This document shows, one piece after another, positions 1 through 11,100 of a DNA stretch of 64,000 nucleotides (the stretch's first letter is position 1; each line of letters opens with the position of its first letter). The DNA comes from Endocalyx cinctus (taxonomy: Eukaryota; Ascomycota; Sordariomycetes; Amphisphaeriales; Apiosporaceae): assembly GCA_001600455.1 (NCBI GenBank), contig BCKC01000009.1:1860001-1924000 (forward strand), in the 5' to 3' direction. Both the position numbers and the translations under genes were made by a program. The notes below the pieces were generated by a model, which saw only the letters and a list, made by a program, of their open reading frames with translations, searched no databases and was not told where the DNA came from.

Positions 1-456
1 TCGCAGCGCCTATTTGATGTATTTGAGTGGAGAAGATGGGCTCATGCATCCTGCTCAATAATTCCATTGCTTTATAAGCAAAAACTGCAGGAAGAGCAAG
101 TCTTAGAATGGGTTGAGACTAGTAGGGGCTTGGTTGGACCGACAATCTGAGATCATAATAGTGCTATAATAAAGCGAACACTTGGGATTATGACATTACT
201 AACATGTATTTAATACTCGTAACGCATCAGTACATAGCAATTGTCAGCCATAAATCTATAGGTCTAAGAAGGAGGTAAGACTTAGTGAGATAGGTTTCTG
301 ATCATGAACTATACGATGCCTCGATAATTTATCTTGAAACATATTTCTTGAGGCATAATTTGACTGAACTTAGTTATGGGCCAGTGATTTCAGCAGTAGA
401 TGAGAGCATAAAGAAAATAAAAATCTTGAGCAAGGCACTCTTGAAAATTCCATATT
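1..456. other. AT-rich intergenic, no gene seen
   Basis: No ORF with fungal coding character was found here on either strand. The stretch is AT-rich and lies outside the LTR-like repeat that begins at 457. Confidence 0.6.
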
Positions 457-666
457 TGTGAGGTTATGTGGTACGGTTGTGCAGTTACGTAGCCAGAGCT
501 TAGCAGTGTAGTTCTAAGAGCCTAATAATATATCTTATTGATTCTTGACCTTCTCTATCTCTCTCGAGGGTGGATGCCCCTCCTTATATAGATCTATTCT
601 ACGGGGCTACCCAGAGGGTAGCCGTAGCCATGCTTCTAACAACTGCTCCACCTAATATCCCTGACA
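457..666. repeat. Solo-LTR-like repeat, copy A
   Basis: About 210 bp starting TGTGAGG and ending CCCTGACA. It shares several collinear blocks with the repeat at 43115-43347: AGCTTAGCAG, TTATTGATTCTTGACCTTCT, a GGTGG...CCTCC block, and GGGGCTACC followed by AGGGT and GCCGTAG. TG...CA ends and an internal TTATATAGAT (TATA-like) string fit an LTR of a retrotransposon. No target-site duplication is visible (flanks ATATT and CCGGC), so it is an old or recombined copy. It ends 6 bp before the stop codon of the neighbouring minus-strand dehydrogenase. No internal retrotransposon region lies beside it. Confidence 0.6.
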
Positions 667-672
667 CCGGCA

Positions 673-1900
673 CTATTTCTCAAAATTAGTAAGATCTCCC
701 GATATAAAACCTTTGATACGATCTCTAAGCATCGACTTCATAGTCAATACGGTTTTCGTCGAGAAATAGCCAACGTGGGGGGAGAAAGTAATATTAAGGT
801 CCTTCGTATCTTTTGCCAAGAACCTGCTATGCTTCGGGGTGCTAGCTGGTTCATGGTCCCAAACATCTACGGCGACTCCTGAGATACGTTTCTCTCGCAG
901 TGCCTGTATCACCGCATCCGTCCGTATAGCGCCTCCTCGAGAAACGTTGATGATAATCGTCTCCGGTCTCATGACGGCGAGCTCAGGGGTATCGATCATA
1001 TGAAGTGCATCCTCGCTAAAAGTAGAGGCTATAAAGAGCACCGTAGCTGATTTTATGACTTCTTCGAAAGGTATTCGTGTCTCACCACTCCTTAAGGGCA
1101 GCCCCTTTCTCTCGGAAATTAGAACTTCCATCCCCAAGCCTCTGCAGAGCGTTTCAAGACGTTTGCCTAGCATCCGTATTAGTTTATCCTCAGAACATTG
1201 GAAGAAATTTGTCCATGTAATTCTTACCTATGTGACCATGGCCAATGACCCCAACGACCTCCTGCTCGATCGACGGTGGCGGGCTTCCATTGGCGGTTTG
1301 CATTTTATAGGCGATACTACTTTCCCGCGTCCAAGCATTTTCGCAGTCGCTATCCACCTCTCGCATAGCATTATGGAATATGACGGTTTTACGTCTAGCG
1401 GCGAAATACTACGTGCCTCCAAGTCAGTGAAGAGAATCGAGAGGACCGTGTGTCGGCTCTACTTGCCATGCCCAGTGCGTGATCAGCGACGGCAGGGGAT
1501 GTGGACCCCGCACATTTTGCTACCTGGATGCCTCGACGATGGCATTCCTTCACATCAATATGGTTTATGCCGGCAGAGGGAGTAATGACACATTTCCTAA
1601 ATGGGCATTTAGATAAACTGTAAAGTTTGAATAGAAACACGACTAGAAGTCGCACACGTACAAGTAAGGTGCTTCCCCTAAGCTCTCGGCGTTGATATGA
1701 GTCTGGATGGCGATTACGATGCTGGCACACTGTATACGGGAGCGGACTTCGTCGGCCTTGATAATTCGATGATAACTTATAAGCTCATGGGAACGTGGAG
1801 CTGTGTCGACTTCATCGATTGGCAAGTGAACTTGCTCTAGGGCTACGATTACTTCATGTGTGTCTGAAGGAAACTGATTTGGAAGTTTGAGTGCATTCAT
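673..1900 (-). CDS. D-isomer-specific 2-hydroxyacid dehydrogenase
   Basis: NAD(P)-dependent reduction or oxidation of a 2-keto/2-hydroxy acid, predicted cytosolic. Four exons join in phase: 1900-1662, 1596-1467, 1408-1228 and 1166-673, giving 347 aa. The Rossmann motif appears as VVGVIGHGHIG across the third junction. The catalytic triad is present: Arg260 in NVSRGG, Glu289 in DHEPAS and His314 in SPHVGYFS. TPSAGINHIDV is the usual substrate-domain motif. The second intron (1466-1409) appears to be of GC-AG type, because GCAAGT is the only donor that joins ALGM to YFAARRKTV in frame and a CTGAC branch site lies upstream of the acceptor. The start is taken at 1900 because family proteins begin close to LPNQFPSDTHEVIVAL; an in-frame ATG at 1954 would add 18 residues. 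The exact substrate cannot be assigned. The stop lies 6 bp from a solo-LTR-like repeat. Confidence 0.8.
1409..1466 (-). other. Probable GC-AG intron in the dehydrogenase gene
   Basis: A 58-nt intron read on the minus strand. It starts GCAAGT, contains CTGAC at 1427-1423 and ends ACGTAG. Phase 0 on both sides restores the expected ADHALGM/YFAARRK sequence. No GT donor gives an open frame through this junction. Confidence 0.6.
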
Positions 1901-1954
1901 TTTCCCCGATAGATCGTGGTTACGCGGAAAGGATGCGGGGTACAAAAAAGACAC

Positions 1955-3032
1955 GCACGCTGAAAGAGAGAGGCAGAAAAAGCATTTAGAATTCTAGATA
2001 GAAAAGTAATTGAAGAACGGGCTTTCCATTGATACTACTACAATAATCACGACGCAAGGGAGCGATGAAAGTTGTAAGATTCATTAAGATCATAGGTTGG
2101 TAAGAGTCCGCAGATAACCTGCCCTATTACCCTTGTTGCCACCTGACCTAAGGGGCTCTAAAATACACATTAACCAATTAAAAAAGGGTTGTTAGTACTA
2201 ATGTACATTAATTACTCTAATGCCTTTTGCTAGAAAGGATTTTTGTGTTGTGTGTTGGTTCTTGAAAACGCGGTGTTTTGATTAGAAAAAATTCGTTGGG
2301 ATAAAACCGGGGTAACAACAGAGATTTACTTTAGAGGTAGAAGAAAAGAAATCAAGAATCAAAAAAGTTTTTATAAGAAACTTGAGTCTTGTATTCGACA
2401 AGCTATTATGTCGGGAGCGGGGGGTTCGGGAGTCTCGGCCCAGTGGCCCCAGTCCCGGAGAGTATGCCGGGTTTTGTCCGATAACGCAGGGGATATCAGT
2501 AGAAACTCCAAGAGCACCATCAAATATTACAGTTATTTTTTATCTTATTTTTTTTTTTTTTAAGAAGAAAAGAAAATCTCACAGGTATTGATGGTTCTAT
2601 ATTTTATTAACTGTGAAGCGGTTGTTTCCATATTTACTATGTGTATAATACGGCTACAATTTGAGAGATAAGCTTCATGTAAAGTCTTCAGTCTCTTGAG
2701 TGACTGGTTCTTGGTATGACGATGGACGGCTACAATGCTGACAGTATGCAAGATGGTGAGGGTGGTCCTTTGGGCTACTAGTATTTACACCCCATTGTAA
2801 CTTACGGTCCATAATTATCAAATGAATGCGATCTAGACAATTTGCTCCACCAACGTGCCCAGCTTAGTTTACTCGGTTGGCTCAGCAAATACATAACATC
2901 AAGTTGCATTCTTCATATCGATCATAATTAGAGGGTAGAGATAGGAGATATCGACTTCTTTGAGCAGGATCACGATGTTATTTGAGCGTAAAACCTCCGG
3001 TGCCAAGCTGCTGCTAAGCTGCTACTTGTACA
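1955..3032. other. Intergenic, possible repeat remnants
   Basis: No convincing gene. A GC-richer patch at about 2400-2520 (GGGGGGTTCGGG, then GGCCCAGTGGCCCC) sits in AT-rich DNA next to an AATCAAGAATCAA string at 2351-2363, which is loosely reminiscent of fungal LTR sequence. I could not define ends or a target duplication. A run of 15 T occurs near 2550. Confidence 0.4.
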
Positions 3033-4475
3033 TCAAATGATTAAACCCGCTCGCTCAAACATCTCAAACGCCTCAACCCACCCAGCGACCGGACTTCGCT
3101 CCTCGTCAAAACCGGACGCCCTAAGCTTTTTCAGGCTCAGCTGGCGATCAAACGTTAACCACCACCCCACGCTATCCAACTGAATTCTTCCGGCCCCGAC
3201 CCCATTCGCCGCCGCCCTCGGCAACCCGGCGTCGCCGAACAAGTGAGAGAAACGAGCGACGTACTCCCCCGGCTTGAGTGCGTCTTCGTCTTGGTCCCCG
3301 TCTTCGGCTTCGGCTTCCTCTCTAGGTCCGCGGCCTTCAAGTCCGAACCACGCCGCGAGCGCGGGCCATATATCGCCGAATTTCGTTGGTTCCTCGCGAT
3401 CGGCGACGTTGAACAGCTGCCCGTCGCCGCACGTTTCCGGGTGGAGGGAGGCGTGCACGGCGAAGCGCGCTAGGGTCTTGGATGATACGGGAGTCGATAG
3501 GGCGCCGTAAGCCGCGGCGTTACCCGGGAAGTATACCTTCACCTTTTCCCCTGCTCCGCCCTTCTCCCCCCGAGATCTGACCCCGTGTCGGTATGCGTAA
3601 AGAGAAAGATATTGGGCCCAGTGGAGGGCTAAAGAGTACTGAGAACCGTTTGGGGTGAAGCCAATCTTGATGTTTATCTTCGTCAGTGCGTAGTCCAAAG
3701 TATTCTCAGTCACAGGTCGCTAAACTCACGATAGCATCGGGACAAATCTCGCACCATGTCCATCCCTTTCCACTCGAGGCCATTGATAGATACTCTCTAT
3801 TAGCAGGGTACACGACGGTTTCGGCATATTCGGCGGGGAGATTATCCACCATATCTTCCGTTAAAGGAGGTGTGAAAGTTCCCCCGGGAGTATATATGCC
3901 ATAACCCTGCCACTCTCTAGTTAGCTCAACATAGCCCGTCAAAAACGAAGGATCCTTTTCACCACCTACTCTAGTCCCACCGGGTACCACCACGAATTTT
4001 AGATTTTTAGTTAGCGCAGAAACCGCCTGGACCACTTTTTCTAGCATCCCCCTATTCACGGCAACCTCTTCTAATGGATCATCGACTTGTGTGAAGACTT
4101 CAGAAAGTTAATATGGGCGTCTCAACTCAAAGATTTATCTTGGAGGAATTGAGTAGTCGGCGATGAGCCGCCTAATTACGCACCAAAATAATAAATATGA
4201 CTAATTCGATCGACGTGTTCGACTTTTTCATTTAGAAGATCAATCAGGTCGGAAATAGCCGCTCGTCGAAGATCCATTCCAGATACACATTGCAGTGACG
4301 GAGAATCAGCTCCTTCTGACACAGGCCAGTATGATTCCTTTAGGTGGATAGGTCGGTTCGTGATTGCGGTGACGTTGGAGAAGAGCCCCTGAGCGGGATA
4401 TTTGGTAAGGAGCTGATCAACAACGGACCAGCCCATGATGCCGGAAGCACCAAACACGATGGCGTGGTTGTTCAT
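3033..4475 (-). CDS. PRISE-type SDR (NAD-dependent epimerase/dehydratase family)
   Basis: Predicted NAD(P)H-dependent reductase of the extended SDR group related to progesterone 5-beta-reductase/iridoid synthase; substrate unknown. Three exons, 4475-4184, 4085-3730 and 3665-3033, join in phase to 426 aa. The N-terminus MNNHAIVFGASGIMGWSV carries the GxxGxxG dinucleotide motif. Further family signatures are VVPGGTRVGG, PDAIIGFTPNGS (across the last junction) and a C-terminal TFDRQLSLKKLRASGF. The start at 4475 is chosen because the Rossmann strand begins within a few residues; the open frame upstream is a lysine-rich poly-A read-through. A homopolymer run of about 19 nt (poly-A on the coding strand) sits immediately upstream of the ATG. 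An acidic insert (EEAEAEDGDQDEDALK) lies near the middle of exon 3 and is probably a surface loop. Confidence 0.8.
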
Positions 4476-5575
4476 GTTTTTTTTTTTTTTTTTTTCGTCT
4501 CTGCGGTTTGACGTTTCGTAAGATTCCCTTGTCACGAAAAACAGACTCTGAAATATCGTGTTCTTCAAGTCGTTCTTAATACCGTAGAATCCAATGGCTT
4601 CGGTTTCAATCAATTTAGTCGTGACACATGCGGCAAGTAGCTATGATACACTATGAATCATTGTGGAGAGATAATCTTAGGTTAGCCCATATACCAATTA
4701 GTGCTTTGGTGTCGCACTAGAAAGCGGCGATTCATATCAATTAATAATGAGCCTAAATCAACGCCGAAATCTAAGAAGAAAAAGAGAAATGCTAATCTAC
4801 TATAAAATCCTAAAAAAAACATATCGTGAAATTATCCACACAGCGACAGTACACATTAAATAACTTCCTTGGATAGCATCCCTTTGAGACGGAGTTGTCC
4901 GGGTCAAGTTAGACAGTCATAACTTCAACTATCCCAGACGAACAGGGGAGAATGTATAGCTTGTCAGCCGTGATCTCTTCTCGTATAGACAATTAATCTC
5001 ACTTGATTTTCATTCCTCACATATTACACATAAATCAGGATAGTGAAGTTAGCTTCTTATTGTCTCAATTGACATGTAGCGGATGAGATGGATACGCATA
5101 TAATATTTACTGCTCCTAGCTCAACACGCATGCCTTGAAATTTATCCAGTTTGAACAGGAGATCATTAAACCAACTGGAACCACGGATTTCTATGTTACA
5201 TAATCTGAAAATACATAATTCCATAATTGACATATTGTGGTGTTATTGATTAACCTAGTGTGAATTAGGGACAGCAGTCGCTCATTAGTTGAATGCTCCA
5301 CATCGTCTGATATCCATAGTGCGCGCGGGTTGTTATAAATAGCTTCATGACAGCGTGGGCACGGTGAGAAACTTCCTCCACCTCATCCTCGTTCGATTTC
5401 GCAAAAGAATTTATAGAATCGTATCATTAAATTTATAACTAATTGAAATTAGATTAGCATTTGATGCACGAAAATATGGATAGGGAAAGCATACTTAATA
5501 AGTTTTTTTTTCAGACGCCTGACCATAATTGTACAAATCCAACCCCTCATCCAAGAATGATCTCCTTCTCGATCG
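4476..5575. other. Intergenic, no gene seen
   Basis: An AT-rich 1.1-kb stretch with stops in all frames. It probably holds the promoter of the minus-strand reductase and the 3' region of the small membrane protein gene. Confidence 0.5.
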
Positions 5576-5773
5576 TCATATGTAAAAGTGGTAGTAACCA
5601 TACGCGGCGACACCCACGAAGATAACGAAGGCCCACTGCGCCATCAATTCTTTCTGAGTCTCGTCCGTGCCTTTCGTTACGGTGGCTTCCCATGCTACAT
5701 CGGGACCGGCTTGCTCCTCCAACGTGATTCCGGCGCCGCTCCTGCTTTTAGTCGCAACTGTAGGGGCTGCCAT
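5576..5773 (-). CDS. Small single-pass (tail-anchored) hypothetical protein, 65 aa
   Basis: A single exon with an ATG at 5773 and stop TGA after ...YYHFYI. The first 43 residues are polar. They are followed by one hydrophobic segment (AFVIFVGVAAYGYYHFYI) that ends at the C-terminus, so a tail-anchored topology is predicted. I do not recognise the family. GC content and codon use are higher than the flanking AT-rich DNA, which supports a real gene. The region upstream has a GGTT/GATT microsatellite (about 5880-5910) and no competing ORF that looks coding. Function is not assigned. Confidence 0.5.
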   Translation of the reverse strand: MAAPTVATKSRSGAGITLEEQAGPDVAWEATVTKGTDETQKELMAQWAFVIFVGVAAYGYYHFYI

Positions 5774-7790
5774 TTTTGACGATTCGCGAAAATCGAAGAA
5801 TTGACTGGTAGTGGGGATATGTGGGAATTCGTAAGAAATCCAATTGACGGGTTGGCACGAGGAGGAGGATTTGTCGAGGCGATTGATTGATTGGTTGGTT
5901 GGTTGGTTGAATTAGCGTAAATGCGACGGAGATGTTGCTGATCTCGAATTCTAGCGAAGAGATTTTCGGCAGACTGTAAATTGATTTGTTGATGAAAAAG
6001 TATGTCTCGAATGGTGAAGATTTTCTTTCGCCTTTTCAATTGATGACTTGATCTATATTAATACCTGGGCGATCAATGATATCATTTTAAGACTGAGCTG
6101 ATAATATCATTGGTGGGTCGATTTTGTCAATGACATCGTACGTTAAAACCACGTCAGGAACGGATTTCGAATTTGGCGTAGCTGTTAATCCGTAATGTAG
6201 TCCGTTATCTGCTTATACGTAGCGCAATTCTCCACAAGGATAATCTCCCTGTCTCCTTTGACAATCAAAAGTTATGAAGTCATTACTCAGTTTCTCAATA
6301 ATTTTCTAACTCATGAAGATACCCCCCCCCCCCCCCCCCCAAAAAAAAAAAAAAAAAAAAAAAAAGTTAATGCATTGTAGAAAAAGGGATTCAGTAATGT
6401 CTCTAAGCTAATAGAAGCAGTCCTTTTTTAATTCTATTTTGTGCCCCACTTTACTGTACCGTATCATTACTGATTTGAATAGCCTACTGTGTACACTGCC
6501 TACGCTAATTTGGGTGGCTGGGTGGGGGCCTCCGTTGGGGGAAGGGGGCAGGTGGGTTACCAAATTTTATCAAAATTTGTCTTTTGGGAAACTTCTAGGA
6601 GAACACGAAAAAAAAAATCCTATATCAGATAATTATCAATCAATTATCTATCAACTGTCGAGCTATCGTACTACCTTGTGCTCAGGGTCGGCCTTAGGAT
6701 AGCTACATCGCAATGCGCAACCCGCTTGACGATGCGTACCTATCACCCATGGAAGCAAGCGATGTCACAATAGTCAAAGAATTCGGTGTCGCCCCGGCCG
6801 TGTTGAGACTGCCCAGCTCCATATCTTCTACCGACAGATACGGCATTGGTTTTGGTCGTCTGGCTCTTGATCGAGGTCATACCACGATTAGTACCTGCGG
6901 ACCTCGGTGCTCCTCATGGGTACCTAGCTGGTTTTGTGTTTGGAAAATTTATTCCAAGAAAGCGTCTTGACGATGCTGATTGCTACCGTCAGCGCTTTGG
7001 GGCAGCCGGGACCTCAACCACGAGAATGCTATATGTTGTCTCCGCGCATAAAGCCTCACGGGGGACGTTTCATATGTATAATCTGAATATTAATAGACAC
7101 TAATAATCGTAACAACAAGTCTCAAGATCACGGCTGTATAGCTCCTAGTGTATTCGTTCCCACGAAGCACAAATCAGCATACCAGTAAGTTCGCTCAGCG
7201 GCAGCAACACTTAGTTATTTTATTATGCTTAGGCATTTTAAATGTACATATAATACTGCGAGGAAATAGTAGGGTTGAGATGCCATTAATGACTAAGCTG
7301 GTCGTGAACGAAACGACCAGAGTGCCAGTGTCTTGGGCGCATGTCCCTAGAATTGACATATTGTAGATCTTCCCGTAGGGAAGACATGTGAATTTGGAAA
7401 TGATAATGGAAGCGAGTGTAAATACTATAATTATCCACAACGGACTACGAGGTCCAGAGAAAAGTGTTGCGAGTTGTTTTGGGTCTGAAAATGCAACTTC
7501 ACTCTGGCAGAATGGCAAATTTAATAAGCATGATAACGGCAGTGAAAGACTACCATTCGCAAAACTCATATGCCATGAGAAAAAAAATGAAAGAACCATG
7601 AAATGATCTATGTCGTATTAAAAGAAAAAAAAAACGTGTTGGGAATTTTATGGGAAATTGTATGTACTTCGGCGGAGCTCCCACGCCAAATATTTTTCTA
7701 ATAGTAACATGATGGGAACTACATATATCCATATAGTTGGTTAAGTTTTCGATGGTGATTATTTGATGTTTCATGGTTTATTTTTTTTTA
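5774..7790. other. Repeat-rich intergenic region
   Basis: No convincing gene. It contains the adjoining homopolymers C19 (6322-6340) and A25 (6341-6365) and a G-rich patch at about 6510-6555 that resembles part of the element at 7791-7886 in inverted orientation. Several overlapping ORFs on both strands between 6700 and 7600 carry no recognisable domain. The minus ORF at 7195-7599 is hydrophobic and could be a decayed membrane-protein fragment. Confidence 0.45.
6322..6365. repeat. Adjoining homopolymers C19-A25
   Basis: Nineteen C directly followed by twenty-five A. A weaker version (about 12 C, then an A-rich run) occurs at about 12600-12628. The length may be inaccurate in the assembly. 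Confidence 0.9.
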
Positions 7791-7886
7791 CTCCCATGGG
7801 GCCCCGTGGGGTATACGAACCCCCCCTGCCCCCCTCCCCCCATGGGACTCCCACGGGAGTGTGGGGGGCTTGGCGTGGCATGGGAG
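7791..7886. repeat. TA-flanked GC-rich palindromic element (MITE-like)
   Basis: A 96-bp GC-rich island in AT-rich DNA. It begins CTCCCATG, ends CATGGGAG (perfect 8-bp terminal inverted repeats) and is flanked by TA on both sides, so TACTCCCATG and CATGGGAGTA pair over 10 bp. Internally it has two CCCATGGG palindromes and CTCCCACGGGAG. The TA flanks resemble the target duplication of Tc1/mariner-type elements, but the element is too short to code. A degenerate, oppositely oriented relative may lie at about 6510-6555. Confidence 0.45.
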
Positions 7887-8161
7887 TATAAAGCCATACG
7901 ATGATATATCTCGCAAAACGTGTGCTTACTTTACTTTTGAAGCCAAATAAATTACACGAAAGATAAATAATTACTCGAAACCATATACCCACTAGCGCAG
8001 TTCCTAAATAATTCACTAATTAAATGAACCTCTTGTTTTGATGTGGTGGCTAATTATTTGGAACCTACCTAAATCTCGCTTTGACACTTATGTATTCAGC
8101 CCCGAAATAGTTACAGTAAAGAACGAGAAACTGCGAAGAAAGGTAGAAACTTGATGTTTGC
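7887..8161. other. Short intergenic, 3' side of the NACHT gene
   Basis: AT-rich; no gene seen. It is the likely 3' UTR/terminator region of the minus-strand gene that ends at 8162. Confidence 0.4.
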
Positions 8162-11100
8162 TTAGATACTGCTTCGTCTCCTTAAACTCTTGGCGGACGT
8201 GATAGATTCGACAAGATTTGATTCCTCTATTCCCCGTAACGTTCTTGACCAGTCCATCACCATTGACCGGACAGAAGAAGGACGTGGCTGATAATCAGCC
8301 AGAGAGGTATGGACACCGATCTCCTCAGCGTAGGAACGAATTTCTTGAAGTTCATCTTCAAATTCACTGCTATCCATTTCTGAATCATGTTCCTGGGCTA
8401 CCTCCTTTGCCTTTTCATATATGCCTATAGACTCAAACATATTGAGCACAACTAGGCTCATATCATTCATGCAAGCAGCCTTCTTACTTAAACGCCACAT
8501 ATTAAGTCCCCATGTCAGATTCCTTTTGTAAACGCGGCGCCAGTCATTTTGATAAACCTGTGGCGGGACCAAGGAAATAAGTATGCTCCACCAAAGACAG
8601 TCATCGTACCGTTTTTTGAAAAAATTATTGAAAAGACAGATAATAGCCATATAGTCTGGTATATCTTTCTGAATATTACTAGGCGTAAAATGCTGCAGTC
8701 GAAGTGTCAGGTCATTTAAAACAGCTTCTGCAGCCGCCTCATTGCGATCGCTATGAATATATTCATTGGCCAATTCGAAGTACCCCCAATACGTTTCAGT
8801 TGAGAGTAGATTATTGTCTTGAGATAGTTGAAGATCGATAGCCTTCAATAGCGCGAGTATCCTCGTTGCGTGAATGGTCTCTAGTCGGCTGTTGTGTTTT
8901 GCGTCTACCAAAGAAAACCAAAAGCTAGGATTGTTGGCCACGTCCTGTTCATAAAGAAACTCGTGAAATACTGTGCGTTGGTAAAACTTATCTCTCAATC
9001 TCATATAAGTTTCAAACGAAGATAGAGTCTCGGCAAGGGGATCGATATTTTTCAGCTTCGTGTCGTTGTTGAGCATGTGGGTGATTGCAGGATGTGAATT
9101 GTGTGGAATATTTATGCGGGAATTGATTCCAAAGTAACCCTTATATATGCGGTCGAAAGAAGCCCGAAGTATTTTACGCGGTAATGATGATCCCATGTTG
9201 TGTATTTTCCATTGTGGCTTTATCGGTGTTCCGTGAGATCTTTCGGTGGTGGATTTACAGTATTGCGAAATTGAATCACACGCTCTTTCAAAAGCTTCAT
9301 AGTTGCCCAGTCGCCATAGAGAATCCGTTTTTATCGAAAACCAGAGTAAAGTAATCAGCGATGATGATCCAGGTACTCTCACCGTATTTGACTCCCGGGC
9401 TTCTAAAATTGGTTCGATCAACCTTAGAGCGTCCTCGTCGTTTACGCAGAGGTAATATGACAATGCAAGTTCTCCTTGTATGAGTGATCGAATTTCGGTC
9501 CAAACTCTTCCACGATAGACATACTTTACCCAAGCAGAGCTCAATTCGGCACTCCTTTCGCTGACCACCATTTCTTTCTCAAGGCCTTGGGTCGCTTCAT
9601 AAGCTTCTTCGGTCTTGGCATTTCGTAGTAGTATATGTACAAGTAAGCCCTTGCACCAGAAAATAAGTGCATATACCTGTGGATGTTGTCGTAAGGTCAA
9701 TGCGATTTCCAATGACTCACGGCAAAAGATTTCCGCTTGATCAATTGCCCTAGAATTTGCTTTAGACATTTCCATTGCCGCCCAGACCAAACATAGGCTT
9801 TCATAAAAGTCGCGCTTATGTCTTACTTTAAAGAGCGCAGTAGATATGATTTTGAGTCTCGACTCTATATCCTTGGTGATCGAAGCACAGACTAGAAGTA
9901 TTGGCACTGGAAGAAAGTCTGCAGGTGCGAGTGCGAAGTTGAAAGATCTTAGACTAAACCTTTTCATGATAGCTGCTTGGAAAAGTTCAACTAGGTCAAA
10001 GTCCTTCGGCTTTCTTTTCAGGGCTGCTAATAAATGGTCTGGGGTCTGTGCCATTGAGCTACGAGAGTAGATGGTGGTAGAAGGATAATTTTTATCATCT
10101 TTGATGTACGAATTTTGGATGTTGGGTAGATGGTCATGTAGATAATGTGAAATGGTTTTCAACGACAGGTAGCGACTGTCATTCGAGCCAAAGTTCTCCT
10201 GGCGTCGCTTCAGCTCAGAATTTAAAGTGTGTTTTGATTCGAAAAATACTCCCAGTAAACTGCTCATGTTAGACAAATTCTCTGGATTTAGAGCAAAAGG
10301 AAGGAATTCTATAAAGTGATATGGTAGAATCCCATGATCTTGAGATGCGCCGACGATGATGTATTCGAGAAGTCCAAAAAACTGTGGCGTTTTGATAAAT
10401 TGACCGAATTTTGATTCAATTAGCTCATCCGCATGTTGAGCATAAACTTTCATCATATGAAACGGTAGAAACTGAGTCGCATATGCAAAAAGCTTGAGTT
10501 TTTTAGGTAGTGTAAGGAATGAGTCGTCTGTCATTGGATAACCTAAATCAACTTGGCTTATATAGTCAAGACAGATGAGGCACATATCCCTATGTGCCTC
10601 TACTTTATCAATGCGAAAGAAAGCTATATCATCATCATCGCATTCCCAAATCTGGGCCTCCCGAGCGAGAAATTCGGCGGCCGAGGCGTGTACAATATGG
10701 CAACGGCCGTCCGAGATTCTTATAAAATCCCCGCATGCGTCTATGATCCCGTCGTCCGCGATTAAATACTTTTCAAATTTTTCATGACCACAATGTGATA
10801 TCGCATAAGCCGTTCGCAGTTCATCGCACGTAAGAGGCTCTGGTGCGACCATGATTAGAGAGAGGAGATATTTAGCTCTCTTCATAGAGAGTGAAGGACG
10901 AGCCGATGATCCACCTAATCTCTCTGATAGCCGAACAAGAAGGCGATGATACTCTCTGTCGAGATCTTGTGGGGTGCAATCCAAAGTGAGTTTCACTTCA
11001 CTAGGTGCATAACAACGACTAAGTTCATTGAAGACAAGTGACACCCATAGAAACATCATCTTCGAGTTGTCCTGGAGATACTTCTCGACCAAGTCCCTAA

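Noticed and set aside
2382..2591. 69-codon plus-strand ORF
   Set aside because: It ends in a poly-K/F translation of a homopolymer tract and has no domain or conserved motif.
6713..7103. Two overlapping plus-strand ORFs
   Set aside because: Alternative frames of the same sequence, with no recognisable domain and no splice signals that join them into a family protein.
7195..7599. 134-codon hydrophobic minus-strand ORF
   Set aside because: The hydrophobic stretches hint at a membrane protein, but I could not match any family or place exons; at best a relic.
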